Positions 1-8,014 of a stretch of 32,895 nt of DNA are shown here, piece by piece. Under the pieces are notes generated by a model that did not search any database, was not told the DNA's origin, and saw only the letters and a program-made list of their open reading frames with translations. Location: assembly GCA_003427395.1 (NCBI GenBank), contig BFEA01000284.1:1488582-1521476 (forward strand), read 5' to 3'. Position 1 is the stretch's first letter. Every line of letters starts with the position of its first letter. The position numbers and the translations under genes were made by a program. This DNA is from Chara braunii. Its lineage: Eukaryota; Streptophyta; Charophyceae; Charales; Characeae.

Positions 1-430
1 GGAGGAGTTAGCATAGCGATAGGTTAGAGGCAGCCATAGCTGCCATAGCTGTAGTTAGTAGTGAGTGTGTGTGTGTGCTCGNGTGTTAGAGTGATGCGTG
101 TGGGATATCCAGGGTGATCCAGTGTATGTGAACAGTNAGATGTTTGGGTGCTGAGGTCGCCATAGCCAATTGGGAGTGAACTCGTATCTGAAAACCATAT
201 CTCTGAGTTTTGAGTGGGCGCATGTCGCCAGTATGCTGCGTTACCGTTTACATGTGTGAAAAGTGTGTTTGGAAACGAGTCTGATTGCAGGGTGGAGGAC
301 GTGGCCTGAGCGGGTGTGGAGGATGCAGCAGCAGCGGTGGCGGCGGCAGCAGCGGCGGCGGCGAAGGCGGCGTGTTTGGAGTTCTTGGTTTGGCGTGGTG
401 GCATGTGGAGGGTGGGGGGGGAATGCCTTA
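1..430. repeat. Low-complexity segment with GCA/GGC trinucleotide repeat
   Basis: Positions 325-372 are an imperfect GCA/GGC trinucleotide tract, and 65-78 is a short GT repeat. On the minus strand the tract would encode a poly-alanine run in a frame open from about 404 to 24. Nothing else in that frame resembles a known protein and the frame contains two ambiguous bases (82 and 137), so I treat it as repeat DNA rather than a gene. Confidence 0.5.
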
Positions 431-1430
431 TTTAGTTATTAATAAAGTCAAAATAAAGATAATCCCCAAGGTTTTTTTTTTTTTTTTTTTTTTTCAAAAA
501 GAAACGCTGAACAGAAAGAGTTAATTAATTTCGAAAAAATAAATTCTGATTTAGATTTAAATTTATTGACAAGAAAACGTGAAATTTCAAAAGAAAATAT
601 TTTCAAATTACAGGGGGAAAATGAATAAATTCTGAAAAGAATTAGGAAGAGGAAAATTTTAAAATATTTGGCAAGAAATTTTCAAAGGAGAATGTCGACA
701 TTTCAGAAAAAGGATAATTAATTTCGAATAAAGAGATTAATTCAGTCGTGAATTAATTGAATTTGGTCGAAATTAATTCGAATTTCAAAAAAAAAAAAAT
801 TGCGAAAAGAAGTTGCGAAAAGAAATTGTGAATTAAAATACTAGGAAAACGAATTAATTAGAATTATATTTGAAAAAAAGAATTTAAATCATTCTAACGT
901 ATTTTTTAAATTTTTGAAAAAAATTAAAAATAAAATTAAGTAGAAATGTTTTGAGAAAGAAATGTTGAAAAAGAATTAAATTAGGTCTAAAATATTTTCA
1001 AAGTTTTCGAAAAGAAAAACGAATGAATTGAAAGTAGTTTCGAATTTCAAAGAAATGTCGAAAGAAAAAAAAATAAAAAATTCTAACGTATTTCGAGTTA
1101 CGTAAAGGAAGAGTTTGATTAATTCTAAAATGTTTTCCAAATTACAAAAATTCCGAAAAGAATAAGGAATGTTTTTGAATTATGAAAAAGAAATGTCGAA
1201 AAAGAATTTAATTAATTCTGAAATTTTCGAGAAAAAAAAAAATCGAAAAAAGAATTGATTAAACTGATTTTCGAATTTCGAAGATGAAATGTCGCGAGAG
1301 AATGCTTAATCCTATGTATTTCGAAAATTTCAAAAGAAAAAAATACGTTTGAGAAAGAATATGCGTTTGAGTATTTTCGAATGTAGAAAAAAAAGAATAT
1401 AAAATGGATTCTAGAAATGAATTTTGATGT
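431..1430. repeat. AT-rich block with recurrent TTCGAA motifs
   Basis: About 1 kb with no gene. The plus strand is strongly A/G-biased and repeats short words such as TTTCGAA, AATTTCGAA, GAAAAAGAATT and TTAATTAATT at irregular spacing, with a T-run at 473-494. TTCGAA or close variants recur near 528, 724, 774, 998, 1040, 1270, 1319 and 1376. It looks like a decayed tandem repeat or the AT-rich interior of an element. I cannot assign a family. Confidence 0.5.
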
Positions 1431-1709
1431 AAATTGAGGGCGGGGCGATCCTATCTACTATTGATTGGGTGGTAGCGTGGTAGGTAGGGCAGGGGTAGAT
1501 TGGTGATGATGATGATGTTGGGGCGGGGACGTGGGGGGGGGAACAGTTGCGCAGGGTGGAAGAGCGGACCCGGGGGTCGCGCACGGGTTGCGTGTTGGGG
1601 GGGGGAAGAAATGGGGCGCAGCGGGAGGAGGAGTGGGCGCGCTGGTGGAAGAGGGGGTAATGGGATCGGGAGGGGAGGAGTGGCAACGGGAGTGGGGCGG
1701 GTTCGAACC

Positions 1710-1721
1710 GCTCCGATACCA
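1710..1721 (-). other. Primer-binding-site-like sequence (tRNA-iMet type)
   Basis: Read on the minus strand this is TGGTATCGGAGC, differing at one base from the common plant retrotransposon primer-binding site TGGTATCAGAGC, which is complementary to the 3' end of initiator methionine tRNA. It lies one base from the terminus (…GGTTACA on the minus strand) of the LTR-like repeat at 1723-2041, the spacing expected of a 5' LTR and its primer site. No gag or pol follows on the minus strand to the left of it. Confidence 0.5.
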
Positions 1722-1722
1722 G

Positions 1723-2041
1723 TGTAACCAGCGTGAGGCTGAGGGTGAGCCGAGGGAGAGGAGAGAGAGGGAGAGAGTGAGAGCACACACACACACTCAC
1801 TCACTCGACACGACGGACTCGGACTGAGGATCGGACGCAGACACAGTGGCAAGGCACAAAGTCCAAGTCTTGGATTCCCGAATGCCGAAAACAGCAAGTC
1901 ACACTGAGTACGAGTACAGCAGCAGAGAACTGGTACGATACTGGTCCCCGTACCTTACGGGGAGCCGGTATAAGTACCGGTGACACGTACGGTACCAGGG
2001 GCATTTCTGCAAAGGCCCCGAGGGCAGAACTGAAAAATGCA
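1723..2041 (-). repeat. LTR-like repeat, copy 1
   Basis: A 319-bp sequence from TGTAACC to AATGCA (TG…CA termini), nearly identical to 2681-2997. The adjacent primer-site-like sequence suggests minus orientation. Inside are GAGA-rich and (CA)n tracts and a GGTAC-rich hairpin cluster around 1930-2000 (CCCCGTA/TACGGGG and CCGGTA/TACCGG arms). An ambiguous base at 2045 lies just past the end of homology, so the right border may be an assembly join. Confidence 0.55.
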
Positions 2042-2680
2042 GTANTCTTCGTCTGTGTATGGTTGGGGCTGGCGCAGTCGCCAAACCCCCTTTCACACCA
2101 TGGAACGATGATGATGATGTATGTTCAGGGCTGCATTGCAATATTGATTGTTTGGATCATTGGTATCTAAGTCTTCCGCTACGCTATTATGTACTTTGTA
2201 TTGAGAATTCGGTTCTGGTCTGCACCGTTACAGTATGCAACAATTCGGCATCGGATCGGACCTCTCATCCAGAGGACCCGCTCAATCAAGTAGCCAGCTT
2301 GCTTGATCTCTTGATTACTCATCAGGAAATCAAGAAGGACCCGCTCAATCAAGTAGCCTTCTCTCTCTTTGCGCTTTCTGCGCACGCGTCTCAATGCTGG
2401 ACATAGATAGTTAAGATAAGGGAATAATATAAAATTAAATCACAAGAGGGAAGGTAGAACTCCTAGCCGGAGCGACAATTCGAGGTTGTGAGTGAAGTGT
2501 GAGACATACCTGGTGCTTGAAGCGAACGACATTCAAGTTGGCCGAGATCTGCTCGTACTTCGGAAGGCTCTGTTGACGTCATCAGCAGCATTGGAGATGG
2601 GCTATAGGATCTGCCATTCGTAGTCTGGCCGCTGAGCGCCAGATAGGGATTCGACATTGGTTCATTTTGATGATGATGAG
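2042..2680. other. Spacer without recognisable gene; 22-bp direct repeat
   Basis: No coding region could be supported. A 22-bp sequence beginning GGACCCGCTCAATC occurs at 2274-2295 and again at 2337-2358, with CTTGATT/AATCAAG inverted words between the copies. Short GATGATGATG runs occur at 2107-2119 and just before the second LTR-like copy. Confidence 0.5.
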
Positions 2681-2997
2681 TGTAACCAGCGTGAGGCTGA
2701 AAGTGAGCCGAGGGAGAGGAGAGAGAGGGAGAGAGTGAGAGCACACACACACACACTCACTCGACACGACGGACTCGGACTGAGGATCGGACGCAGACAC
2801 AGTGGCAAGGCACAAAGTCCAAGTCTTGGATTCCCGAATGCCGAAAACAACAAGTCACACTGAGTACGAGTACAGCAGCAGAGAACTGGTACGAGATTGG
2901 TCCCCGTACCGTACGGGGAGCCGGTATAAGTACCAGTGACACGTACGGTACCAGGGGCATTTCTGCAAAGGCCCCGAGGGCAGAACTGAAAAATGCA
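2681..2997 (-). repeat. LTR-like repeat, copy 2
   Basis: Second copy of the 1723-2041 repeat in the same orientation, differing by a handful of substitutions and small indels. It keeps the TGTAACC start, the (CA)n tract and the GGTAC-rich hairpins; here the first hairpin reads CCCCGTACCGTACGGGG. Unlike copy 1 it has no iMet-type primer site on its left. Eleven bases past its right end TGGCGCCCGAA (3009-3019) resembles a tRNA-Lys-type primer site in the opposite sense, so the true element structure is unresolved. Confidence 0.55.
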
Positions 2998-3118
2998 GTA
3001 TTTGAAAGTGGCGCCCGAATTGCAGCATGGTGCCAGTTGTCCAAAATCCTACGGTACCAAAGGAGGGGTTTGAAAAAAGGGTGCCAGGCCGAAAACGGGA
3101 TGCAGCTGAAACAGCAAA

Positions 3119-3163
3119 AGATAGACCAGGGATCGAGCCCTGGTGAAGTCCATTACACTATCC
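3119..3163 (-). other. tRNA-like fragment with A-box and B-box resemblance
   Basis: On the minus strand TAGTGTAATGG resembles the RNA polymerase III A box and D arm of tRNA-Gln/Glu, and GGCTCGATCCC resembles the B box inside a perfect CCAGGG/CCCTGG T-arm-like stem. The ends can pair as GATAG/CTATC. The boxes are only about 21 nt apart, so there is no room for an anticodon arm. It could be a deleted tRNA pseudogene, a SINE head or chance. Confidence 0.3.
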
Positions 3164-3417
3164 CCTCCCTCTAGAAGGCAACGTCTCGGCTGCCAAAAAT
3201 CATGAAGCAATGCTGAAATCTGTGAAGGACGGGACGGGCCCGATCACTGGTTAACAAGTCGAAAAGGAAGAGGGGTATAATGTGGGTGGCATGGGCTGCG
3301 GGAGTAAGAGGGAACAGGGTTTGGTACCGGTGAACAGAGTTGTCCTACTGATGAACTAGGGGGACTGCATGGTTCGCTATAGGTTAAGGGGGAACAGAGT
3401 TCAGGGAACAGGGAACT
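3164..3417. other. No gene seen
   Basis: Purine-rich sequence that merges into the following tandem repeat; words such as GGGAACAG and TAAGGGGGAAC already recur from about 3310. No coding or RNA feature recognised. Confidence 0.4.
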
Positions 3418-3596
3418 TCTATTGATGTTCTACTGGGTAAGGGAAACGGTGTTAAGGAAAACAAGGTATTTCTATTGATGTTGTAGTGGGTAAGGGAAAC
3501 AATGGTCAGGGGAACAGGGGATGTCTATTGATGTTCTAGTGGGTACGGGGAACAATGGTTAGGGAAACAGGGATCTGCTAATGATGTTCTACAGGG
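3418..3596 (+). repeat. 53-bp tandem repeat, about 3.4 units
   Basis: Units begin TCTATTGATGTTCTA at 3418, 3471 and 3524, with a partial, diverged unit from about 3576 (TGCTAATGATGTTCTAC). Each continues with GTGGGTAAGGGAAAC and a GGTTAGGG/GGAACAGGG-like segment. The regular 53-base period and diverged units indicate an ageing minisatellite. Confidence 0.75.
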
Positions 3597-4259
3597 TTGT
3601 CAAAGTCAGGAAAAATAAAAATGAAAATGTTTGTTCAGGATGCGAAGGCTGGTGTGTCCGAAGGAGTCGGAAGCAGAATCTCATGTAGGAACAAAGTGTC
3701 CAAGTGTCTTGAAAGGGGGTCTGCAGCGGTCTTGATCAGGTCTTTTGGAGTAGGTGGTAGAAGCGGTTTTCAGCAGCTGCGATAGGTAGAAGTCCAAGAA
3801 GCGTAGTAATAGTTCAAGTGTCAAAGTCGAAGTGCTAGGGTGCGTCCGGTACACGAACTGCAATGAGGTCTGATCTGGAAGCAAGGAAGTCGCAGGCTGA
3901 TGCAAAGATCCATGTCACAAGTTGCTGCTCCAGTAAGTCCGCGAGTCGGGATGCCGGCCAATGAAACAGCATGGTGGCCACACCAGCTGCATATTCTCCA
4001 TGAACAGTGAGGCAACAGATCATCGTCCTCGTGCGCTTGCCGTTAGATCCTTTATCGCCGGCATCACGCAAGTTCACAAGCATTGGACAAGAGAGACAAG
4101 GTAGTGGAGAGGACAGATGGGACAAGGCTAGGCGAGGGCAAGGGGAGATCAGACATCAGGAACGAGGATCAAGGGAAGGGTGGATTGGGTTCAAGGGTGT
4201 GTGTAGAGCAGGGTTGCAAGGGTTTTTAGCGGGGGTTTATGCCATAGTGGTATAGGTAT
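3597..4259. other. No recognisable gene; possible 3' region of the adjacent gypsy element
   Basis: It lies immediately downstream, on the minus strand, of the chromodomain stop codon at 4260, so some of it may be the 3' untranslated region or LTR of that element. I saw no convincing LTR end, polypurine tract or conserved protein in any frame. Confidence 0.4.
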
Positions 4260-4760
4260 CTAGGACGTAGGATTAGCACGATCATAGGCGCGGACAAGTT
4301 TCATGGCGTTCTTACGATTAGAGAGAGGTTCCCATGTAGATTCTTCGTTGGGGTATCCGATCCATTTGACTTTGTATTCAGTGATTGGTTCCGGATGATC
4401 AGATACCTGAGTGGTTCGTCGGCCGATGATGGTTTCGACAACGAATTCAGGGCCTATGGGTAGAATGATTGGTGGAGGTCTAGGGTATGGGCGGTCGGCG
4501 AATTGGAGCGGGGATTCATGGTATTCTTTTAGGTACTCGACATAGAAGACTGGGTGGACACGACTCATGTCAGGGGGGAGTTGGAGTTTGTAGTTGACGG
4601 GGGAGGTTTGTTCAATGATGGGGAAGGGACCGAGCCACTTGTTCGAGAGTTTCTTGGACAAGCCTTGTTCGGGTTCAAAGCGTTTGGCAGAAAGCCAGAC
4701 TTTGTCCCCTACTTTGAATGACACGTCACGTCTGTGTTTGTTAGTCTTGTTGGCTTGTTG
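4260..4760 (-). pseudogene. Ty3/gypsy pol 3' fragment: integrase C-terminus and chromodomain
   Basis: This open minus-strand segment of about 166 codons ends at a TAG (4262-4260). In order it shows the integrase C-terminal SH3-like region (FKVGDKVWLSAKRFEPEQG, then KLSNKWLGPFPI and RVHPVFYVEYLKEY) and a chromodomain (YKVKWIGYPNEESTWEPLSN). In chromoviruses this module follows the catalytic core and is thought to guide integration to particular chromatin. All upstream gag, protease, RT, RNase H and catalytic integrase is missing, because the frame runs into an N (4762) and a (CT)n tract. The rest could be truncated or lost in assembly. Its protein differs clearly from the gypsy element at 10827-20832, so it is another family. 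Confidence 0.9.
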
Positions 4761-4762
4761 TN

Positions 4763-4829
<67 letters not shown>
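4763..4829 (+). repeat. (CT)n microsatellite
   Basis: 67 bases of pure CT dinucleotide directly after an ambiguous base at 4762. It forms the broken 5' edge of the gypsy pol fragment. Its minus-strand translation would be an Arg-Glu repeat, which is not part of integrase. Confidence 0.95.
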
Positions 4830-4831
<2 letters not shown>

Positions 4832-5032
4832 CACACCTGTTTCTTTTCCTGTTTTTCTTGTCATCACCGGTCGTTCCTCCCCTGACCCCCGTCCGATGCA
4901 GCGCGTTAACGGCCGCGTCGGGAATTTTTAGCAGGGCGAGGTACTGGTGGTTTAATATGACCACCAGCACAAGTTTCAGATAAACAGTGTTACGGGATAA
5001 AGATGGCTGGCGGTGCCAGCCAAAGCGAAAAG

Positions 5033-5131
5033 GAAAACGTCCCAGCGGCAGGTTGTCCATTCTGGCACGCAGGGGAAATCTGCCATTGGAAAAAGAGGAT
5101 CAGAGGCAGTGGTAGTTCAAGAGCTGATGTG
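5033..5131 (+). repeat. Flanking direct repeat, copy 1 (upstream of U2 sequence)
   Basis: About 99 bp from GAAAACGTCCCAGCGGCAG to GAGCTGATGTG, repeated with moderate divergence at 5302-5401 (offset about 270 bp). The U2-derived sequence lies between the two copies. A 270-bp tandem unit containing U2 explains this better than a simple retroposition event. Confidence 0.65.
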
Positions 5132-5186
5132 TCAAGTTCCGGATGAATAGTGCTATGGGACAAGTATAAAAAAAAATCCCAAAAAA

Positions 5187-5267
5187 ATACCTTTCTCGGC
5201 TGTTTGGCTAAGATCAAGTGTAGTATCTGTTCTGATCAACTTAATATCTTATCCGTGGTCCATCGGG
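5187..5267 (+). pseudogene. U2 snRNA, 3'-truncated copy
   Basis: The sequence begins ATACCTTTCTCGGC and continues TTTGGCTAAGATCAAGTG, TAGTATCTGTTCT and TTAATATCTTATCC, then CCATCGGG, co-linear with the 5' half of spliceosomal U2 snRNA. Stem-loop I, the GUAGUA branch-point recognition sequence and the stem-loop II region are recognisable. It stops at stem-loop IIb and turns into an A-rich stretch, so the Sm-protein site and stem-loops III and IV are absent. U2 normally pairs with the intron branch point in the spliceosome; this copy should not assemble an Sm core. A TATAAAAA lies about 21 bases upstream, but I saw no clear plant-type upstream sequence element. Divergence and truncation argue for a pseudogene. 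Confidence 0.85.
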
Positions 5268-5301
5268 AAAAAAAAAGAAAAACAGAAAAAAAACGAAATC
5301 C

Positions 5302-5401
5302 GAAAACGTCCCAGTGGCAGGTCGTTTTTTTAAAGCGTGCAGTGGAAATGTGCCATGGGTAAAAGAGGGTCGGAGGCAGTTGTGGTTTAGGAGCTGATGT
5401 G
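5302..5401 (+). repeat. Flanking direct repeat, copy 2 (downstream of U2 sequence)
   Basis: Second copy of 5033-5131, from GAAAACGTCCCAGTGGCAG to GAGCTGATGTG, with substitutions and a T-run replacing part of the middle. Confidence 0.65.
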
Positions 5402-6526
5402 ACAATGGTGATATTGCGTAAGAGCTCATGTGGCTTCCCAGTCGTCTGGTGGCGAGATGACTAAATTTGACAGCTGTCTGAGATGGAGTCCGTGCATGGA
5501 TCATCGTCCTGGATGAACCATGTGCGTATGCATGGATCATCGTCAATCTTTTTTCTTTGTTTCCCCAACCAAAGCCGGATCATTTCATTAAAAGCTTGGA
5601 AATTTGAGGCCGGGGACTTCACAATTCAACCCAGGGTTATCCTGCCAGCATTAGCCAGTTTCGCTTATGAGGTGACCAGAAACCCGTTGTCGTCAATCTA
5701 TTTGCTGCTTCCACGCAAAACTTGATTGGTCTGAAGCACATCAGTTGTAGTTGATGCCATTGAAGTTACTGGTCGAGCCAAGTGTGAAAAGTTGGTTGAG
5801 TTACCATGTGCTCAATGAAGTATCTAATAATATCCATAATGTTTGGTGTATGTAGGCTGTTGGCTGACTAGTCGAACTGGAGGTGCCAGGCACAGAGAGT
5901 TTCAGGGCATGCCATGTGCAGAAGTTTCATTGAGCGGCGGCCGTTCCCAAACGTGTGTCCCCGTCGGATTGTGCGCACATCTCCTCCTCTGGCCCAAGGT
6001 CTTCGATTATTTGAGCTGCCAAGGCGAGGTTGCCGGATAGGCGACAGAGGTAGAAGGCGGCATCTGCTGAAGATATGTGTCGTAGGCTTGGTATACTCAA
6101 TGAACTGTGCCCCCCCCTTTCCTGTTCCATCTTTTCCTCTCACTCCTTTGGCTGACTTTTTTTCTTTTTTGCTCCGTGTTGCGTAGTTTAAAGCTCCTGT
6201 GACTCTTCCTTTCTCCCCTCTACTTTTCTTTACCCTCGTTGCGCACTGCATCGTCATTTGTCTTAGATGTTGCCGGTGATTCCCATTGAAGGCCTGGGTA
6301 GTTGGAGACCGATTAAATTGTAATTCAATAATAACCTGGTTGGTGCATCATGACATGGCGTGCTGCTCTGGGCGTGATGTGTCTTTTGTCAGCACTCTTT
6401 TGGAAAACAATTCCCAGTGGGCATTGATATCTTTCTTGGGTGCGATGGCGGTTTGAGTTCTAATTTGCATGCTGTCCTGTTAGTCATCTCAATAAAAGGA
6501 GTCGTGCATGACTCGTGCTCTGGCTT
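5402..6526. other. No gene recognised
   Basis: About 1.1 kb without supported coding or RNA genes. The word TGCATGGATCATCGTC occurs twice (near 5493 and 5530). The 6100-6240 part is pyrimidine-rich on the plus strand. Short open frames here match nothing I know. Confidence 0.4.
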
Positions 6527-6661
6527 CATGGACTACGGTTTGAATTATTTTCGTTTCCCTTTCCAAAATTTGTTTTGGGTGGAACAGTAGCAGTCATGGA
6601 CTACGGTTTGAATTATTTTCGTTTCCCTTTCCAAAATTTGTTTTGGGTGGAACAGTAGCAG
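6527..6661 (+). repeat. Perfect 68-bp tandem duplication
   Basis: 6527-6594 is repeated without mismatch at 6595-6661, beginning CATGGACTACGGTTTG. Perfect identity beside otherwise aged sequence means it is either very recent or a local assembly artefact. Confidence 0.9.
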
Positions 6662-7490
6662 AGTAGCGAGTGGGCTCGCTCAGCAGCAAGACAATTCTCA
6701 TCTCATTGATTTTCGGCGGAGCTCTGTCATCGGGTGGATTCATACTTGCAGATGGAAGCAGGGTGTCAGTCAATTGAAGAGTGGTGCGTAAGGAAACGGG
6801 AATGTGTCAAGCCGATAAGAGGTGGAGGCCTTGGTGCTTGGAAATGGAAAAGTTGCAAGCTGACACACACTCATGCGGAGAGTTGTTTGGGAGGATCGGA
6901 TAGTCGAGTCCTCTGCGAACTGTACAAGATAGTCACCATGACTGATAGCACAATTGTGAATCCCGTGAACGATTGGAGGGTCCCGAAGTATGTCATCTTC
7001 TTTGTGACCGTCGCTTGGGTTTCGTTGGGTCGGAGCTCGTTGATCTGTGGTGGACATGTACTTGGTTCAATACCAGCTTGATGTTGCGGTTTTTCAGACT
7101 GCTTGCCAAATGCGGTGCGTGCTTTTTCTTGTTTAATTCACGACCATGGACTCCTCAATGACCTTTTTTTTTTGTTTTTTTTTAAATAATCACCGTTTTG
7201 TATTTTTCTCTCTTTTCTTTTGCTCTCCATTCCCCTTTCTGCCTACTGTTTTTCTCTGTAGGGCTTCTCAAGAATATATTACCTGGACAGAATCGGTGTA
7301 AATCTTCCAACTCCAACTAGATTCTGCCCAAATATTTTGCCTCTGATCGGGTCCTGCCACATTGTGTGAGCTGCTTATGATGAAGTTGTGCATCACTCTT
7401 GAACCAGAAGAGCATGTTTGTTGGGGTGTTTACAGGTTTGCAGGTCCCGCTGAAGCTATGCGGAAGTCCTTGGAGGGAAATTTGGTGGTC
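6662..7490. other. No gene recognised
   Basis: Open frames near 6734-7081 show no domain I recognise. T-rich, pyrimidine-rich sequence occupies about 7160-7260. Nothing else supportable. Confidence 0.4.
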
Positions 7491-7833
7491 ATCGTGTTCG
7501 GGTTCGGTGACCGAACCCGAACGTTCGTGACCGAGCTCGAACGAGCGCCAAAACCTCCGAACGCAAACATAAAAAATAAAAATAAAAAAAACTCAGAAAA
7601 ATCTGAATAAAATATATGTTAATAAAATAATAATACAAATAACTTTTTCTTGGGAGGTATGCTTACATTCGTAACCAAACTCGAGATAAAAATCAACGAC
7701 CTAAAAAAAATGTTTTTTAAAGTTTTTTTTTTTTTCCTAATATGTTCGACTGAACACGTTCGGGAGGCGTTCCGAACACCCGAACATGTTCGGACGTTTG
7801 GAAAAGCTCCGAACATGCTCGGTGTGCTACACA
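7491..7833. mobile_element. Small non-autonomous DNA element, family A copy 1
   Basis: A 343-bp element whose ends are filled with GTTCGG/CCGAAC words (GGTTCGGTGACCGAACC near 7500; CGAACATGTTCGG near 7782), around an AT-rich core with A and T runs. It ends GAACATGCTCGGTGTGCTACAC, and copy 2 at 29672-30032 shares both ends but not the core. GGTGGTC occurs just outside both ends (7484-7490 and 7834-7840), possibly a target-site duplication. No transposase is encoded. The organisation suggests a hAT-like element mobilised in trans, but clear terminal inverted repeats are lacking here. Confidence 0.6.
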
Positions 7834-7904
7834 GGTGGTCGCAATCCATCCCATAATGGCAAATGGATTCACTGGGCAAAAAAGGTATCGCCGGAAGTTC
7901 GTTC

Positions 7905-7954
7905 CTGGAATCAACATATTGTGTATCTTCTGGAATCAACATATTGTGTATCTT
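7905..7954 (+). repeat. Perfect 25-bp tandem duplication beside the adapter
   Basis: The 25-base unit starting CTGGAATCAACATATTG at 7905 is repeated exactly at 7930. It lies 22 bases before the sequencing-adapter junction, so it is suspect as an assembly artefact. Confidence 0.85.
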
Positions 7955-7976
7955 CTGACGTGTCAGTGTATAAGAG

Positions 7977-8014
7977 CTGTCTCTTATACACATCTAGATG
8001 TGTATAAGAGACAG
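7977..8014. other. Nextera mate-pair junction adapter (artefact)
   Basis: The 38 bases are CTGTCTCTTATACACATCT immediately followed by its exact reverse complement AGATGTGTATAAGAGACAG. This is the Tn5 mosaic-end pair left at the circularisation junction of Nextera mate-pair libraries. A partial extra mosaic end (TGTATAAGAG, 7967-7976) precedes it. Translated frames across it give the well-known artefact peptides MCIRDS and SYTHLDVYKRQ. It is not genomic, and the sequences on its two sides may not be adjacent in the organism. Confidence 0.97.

Noticed and set aside
24-404. Minus-strand poly-alanine protein of about 126 residues
   Set aside because: The frame stays open because of a GCN repeat, contains two ambiguous bases and has no recognisable domain.
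1697-1721. tRNA gene 3' end (GGTTCGAACCGCTCCGATACCA)
   Set aside because: Only 13 bases follow the T-loop-like part where a tRNA with CCA needs 16, and no 5' half is present; a primer-binding site fits better.
1411-1897. Several overlapping Pro/Ser-rich and Gly/Arg-rich frames on both strands
   Set aside because: Overlapping open frames in all directions reflect GC-rich skewed composition; no domain or consistent frame.
3300-3596. Telomere-like repeats (GGTTAGGG words)
   Set aside because: The words occur only within a 53-bp minisatellite and are not tandem heptamers.
5187-5267. Functional U2 snRNA gene
   Set aside because: The Sm site and 3' stem-loops are missing, mismatches occur in conserved stems, and no clear upstream sequence element was seen.
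6770-7081. Possible host protein frames on either strand
   Set aside because: Short overlapping frames without motifs, splice-consistent extension or clear coding bias.
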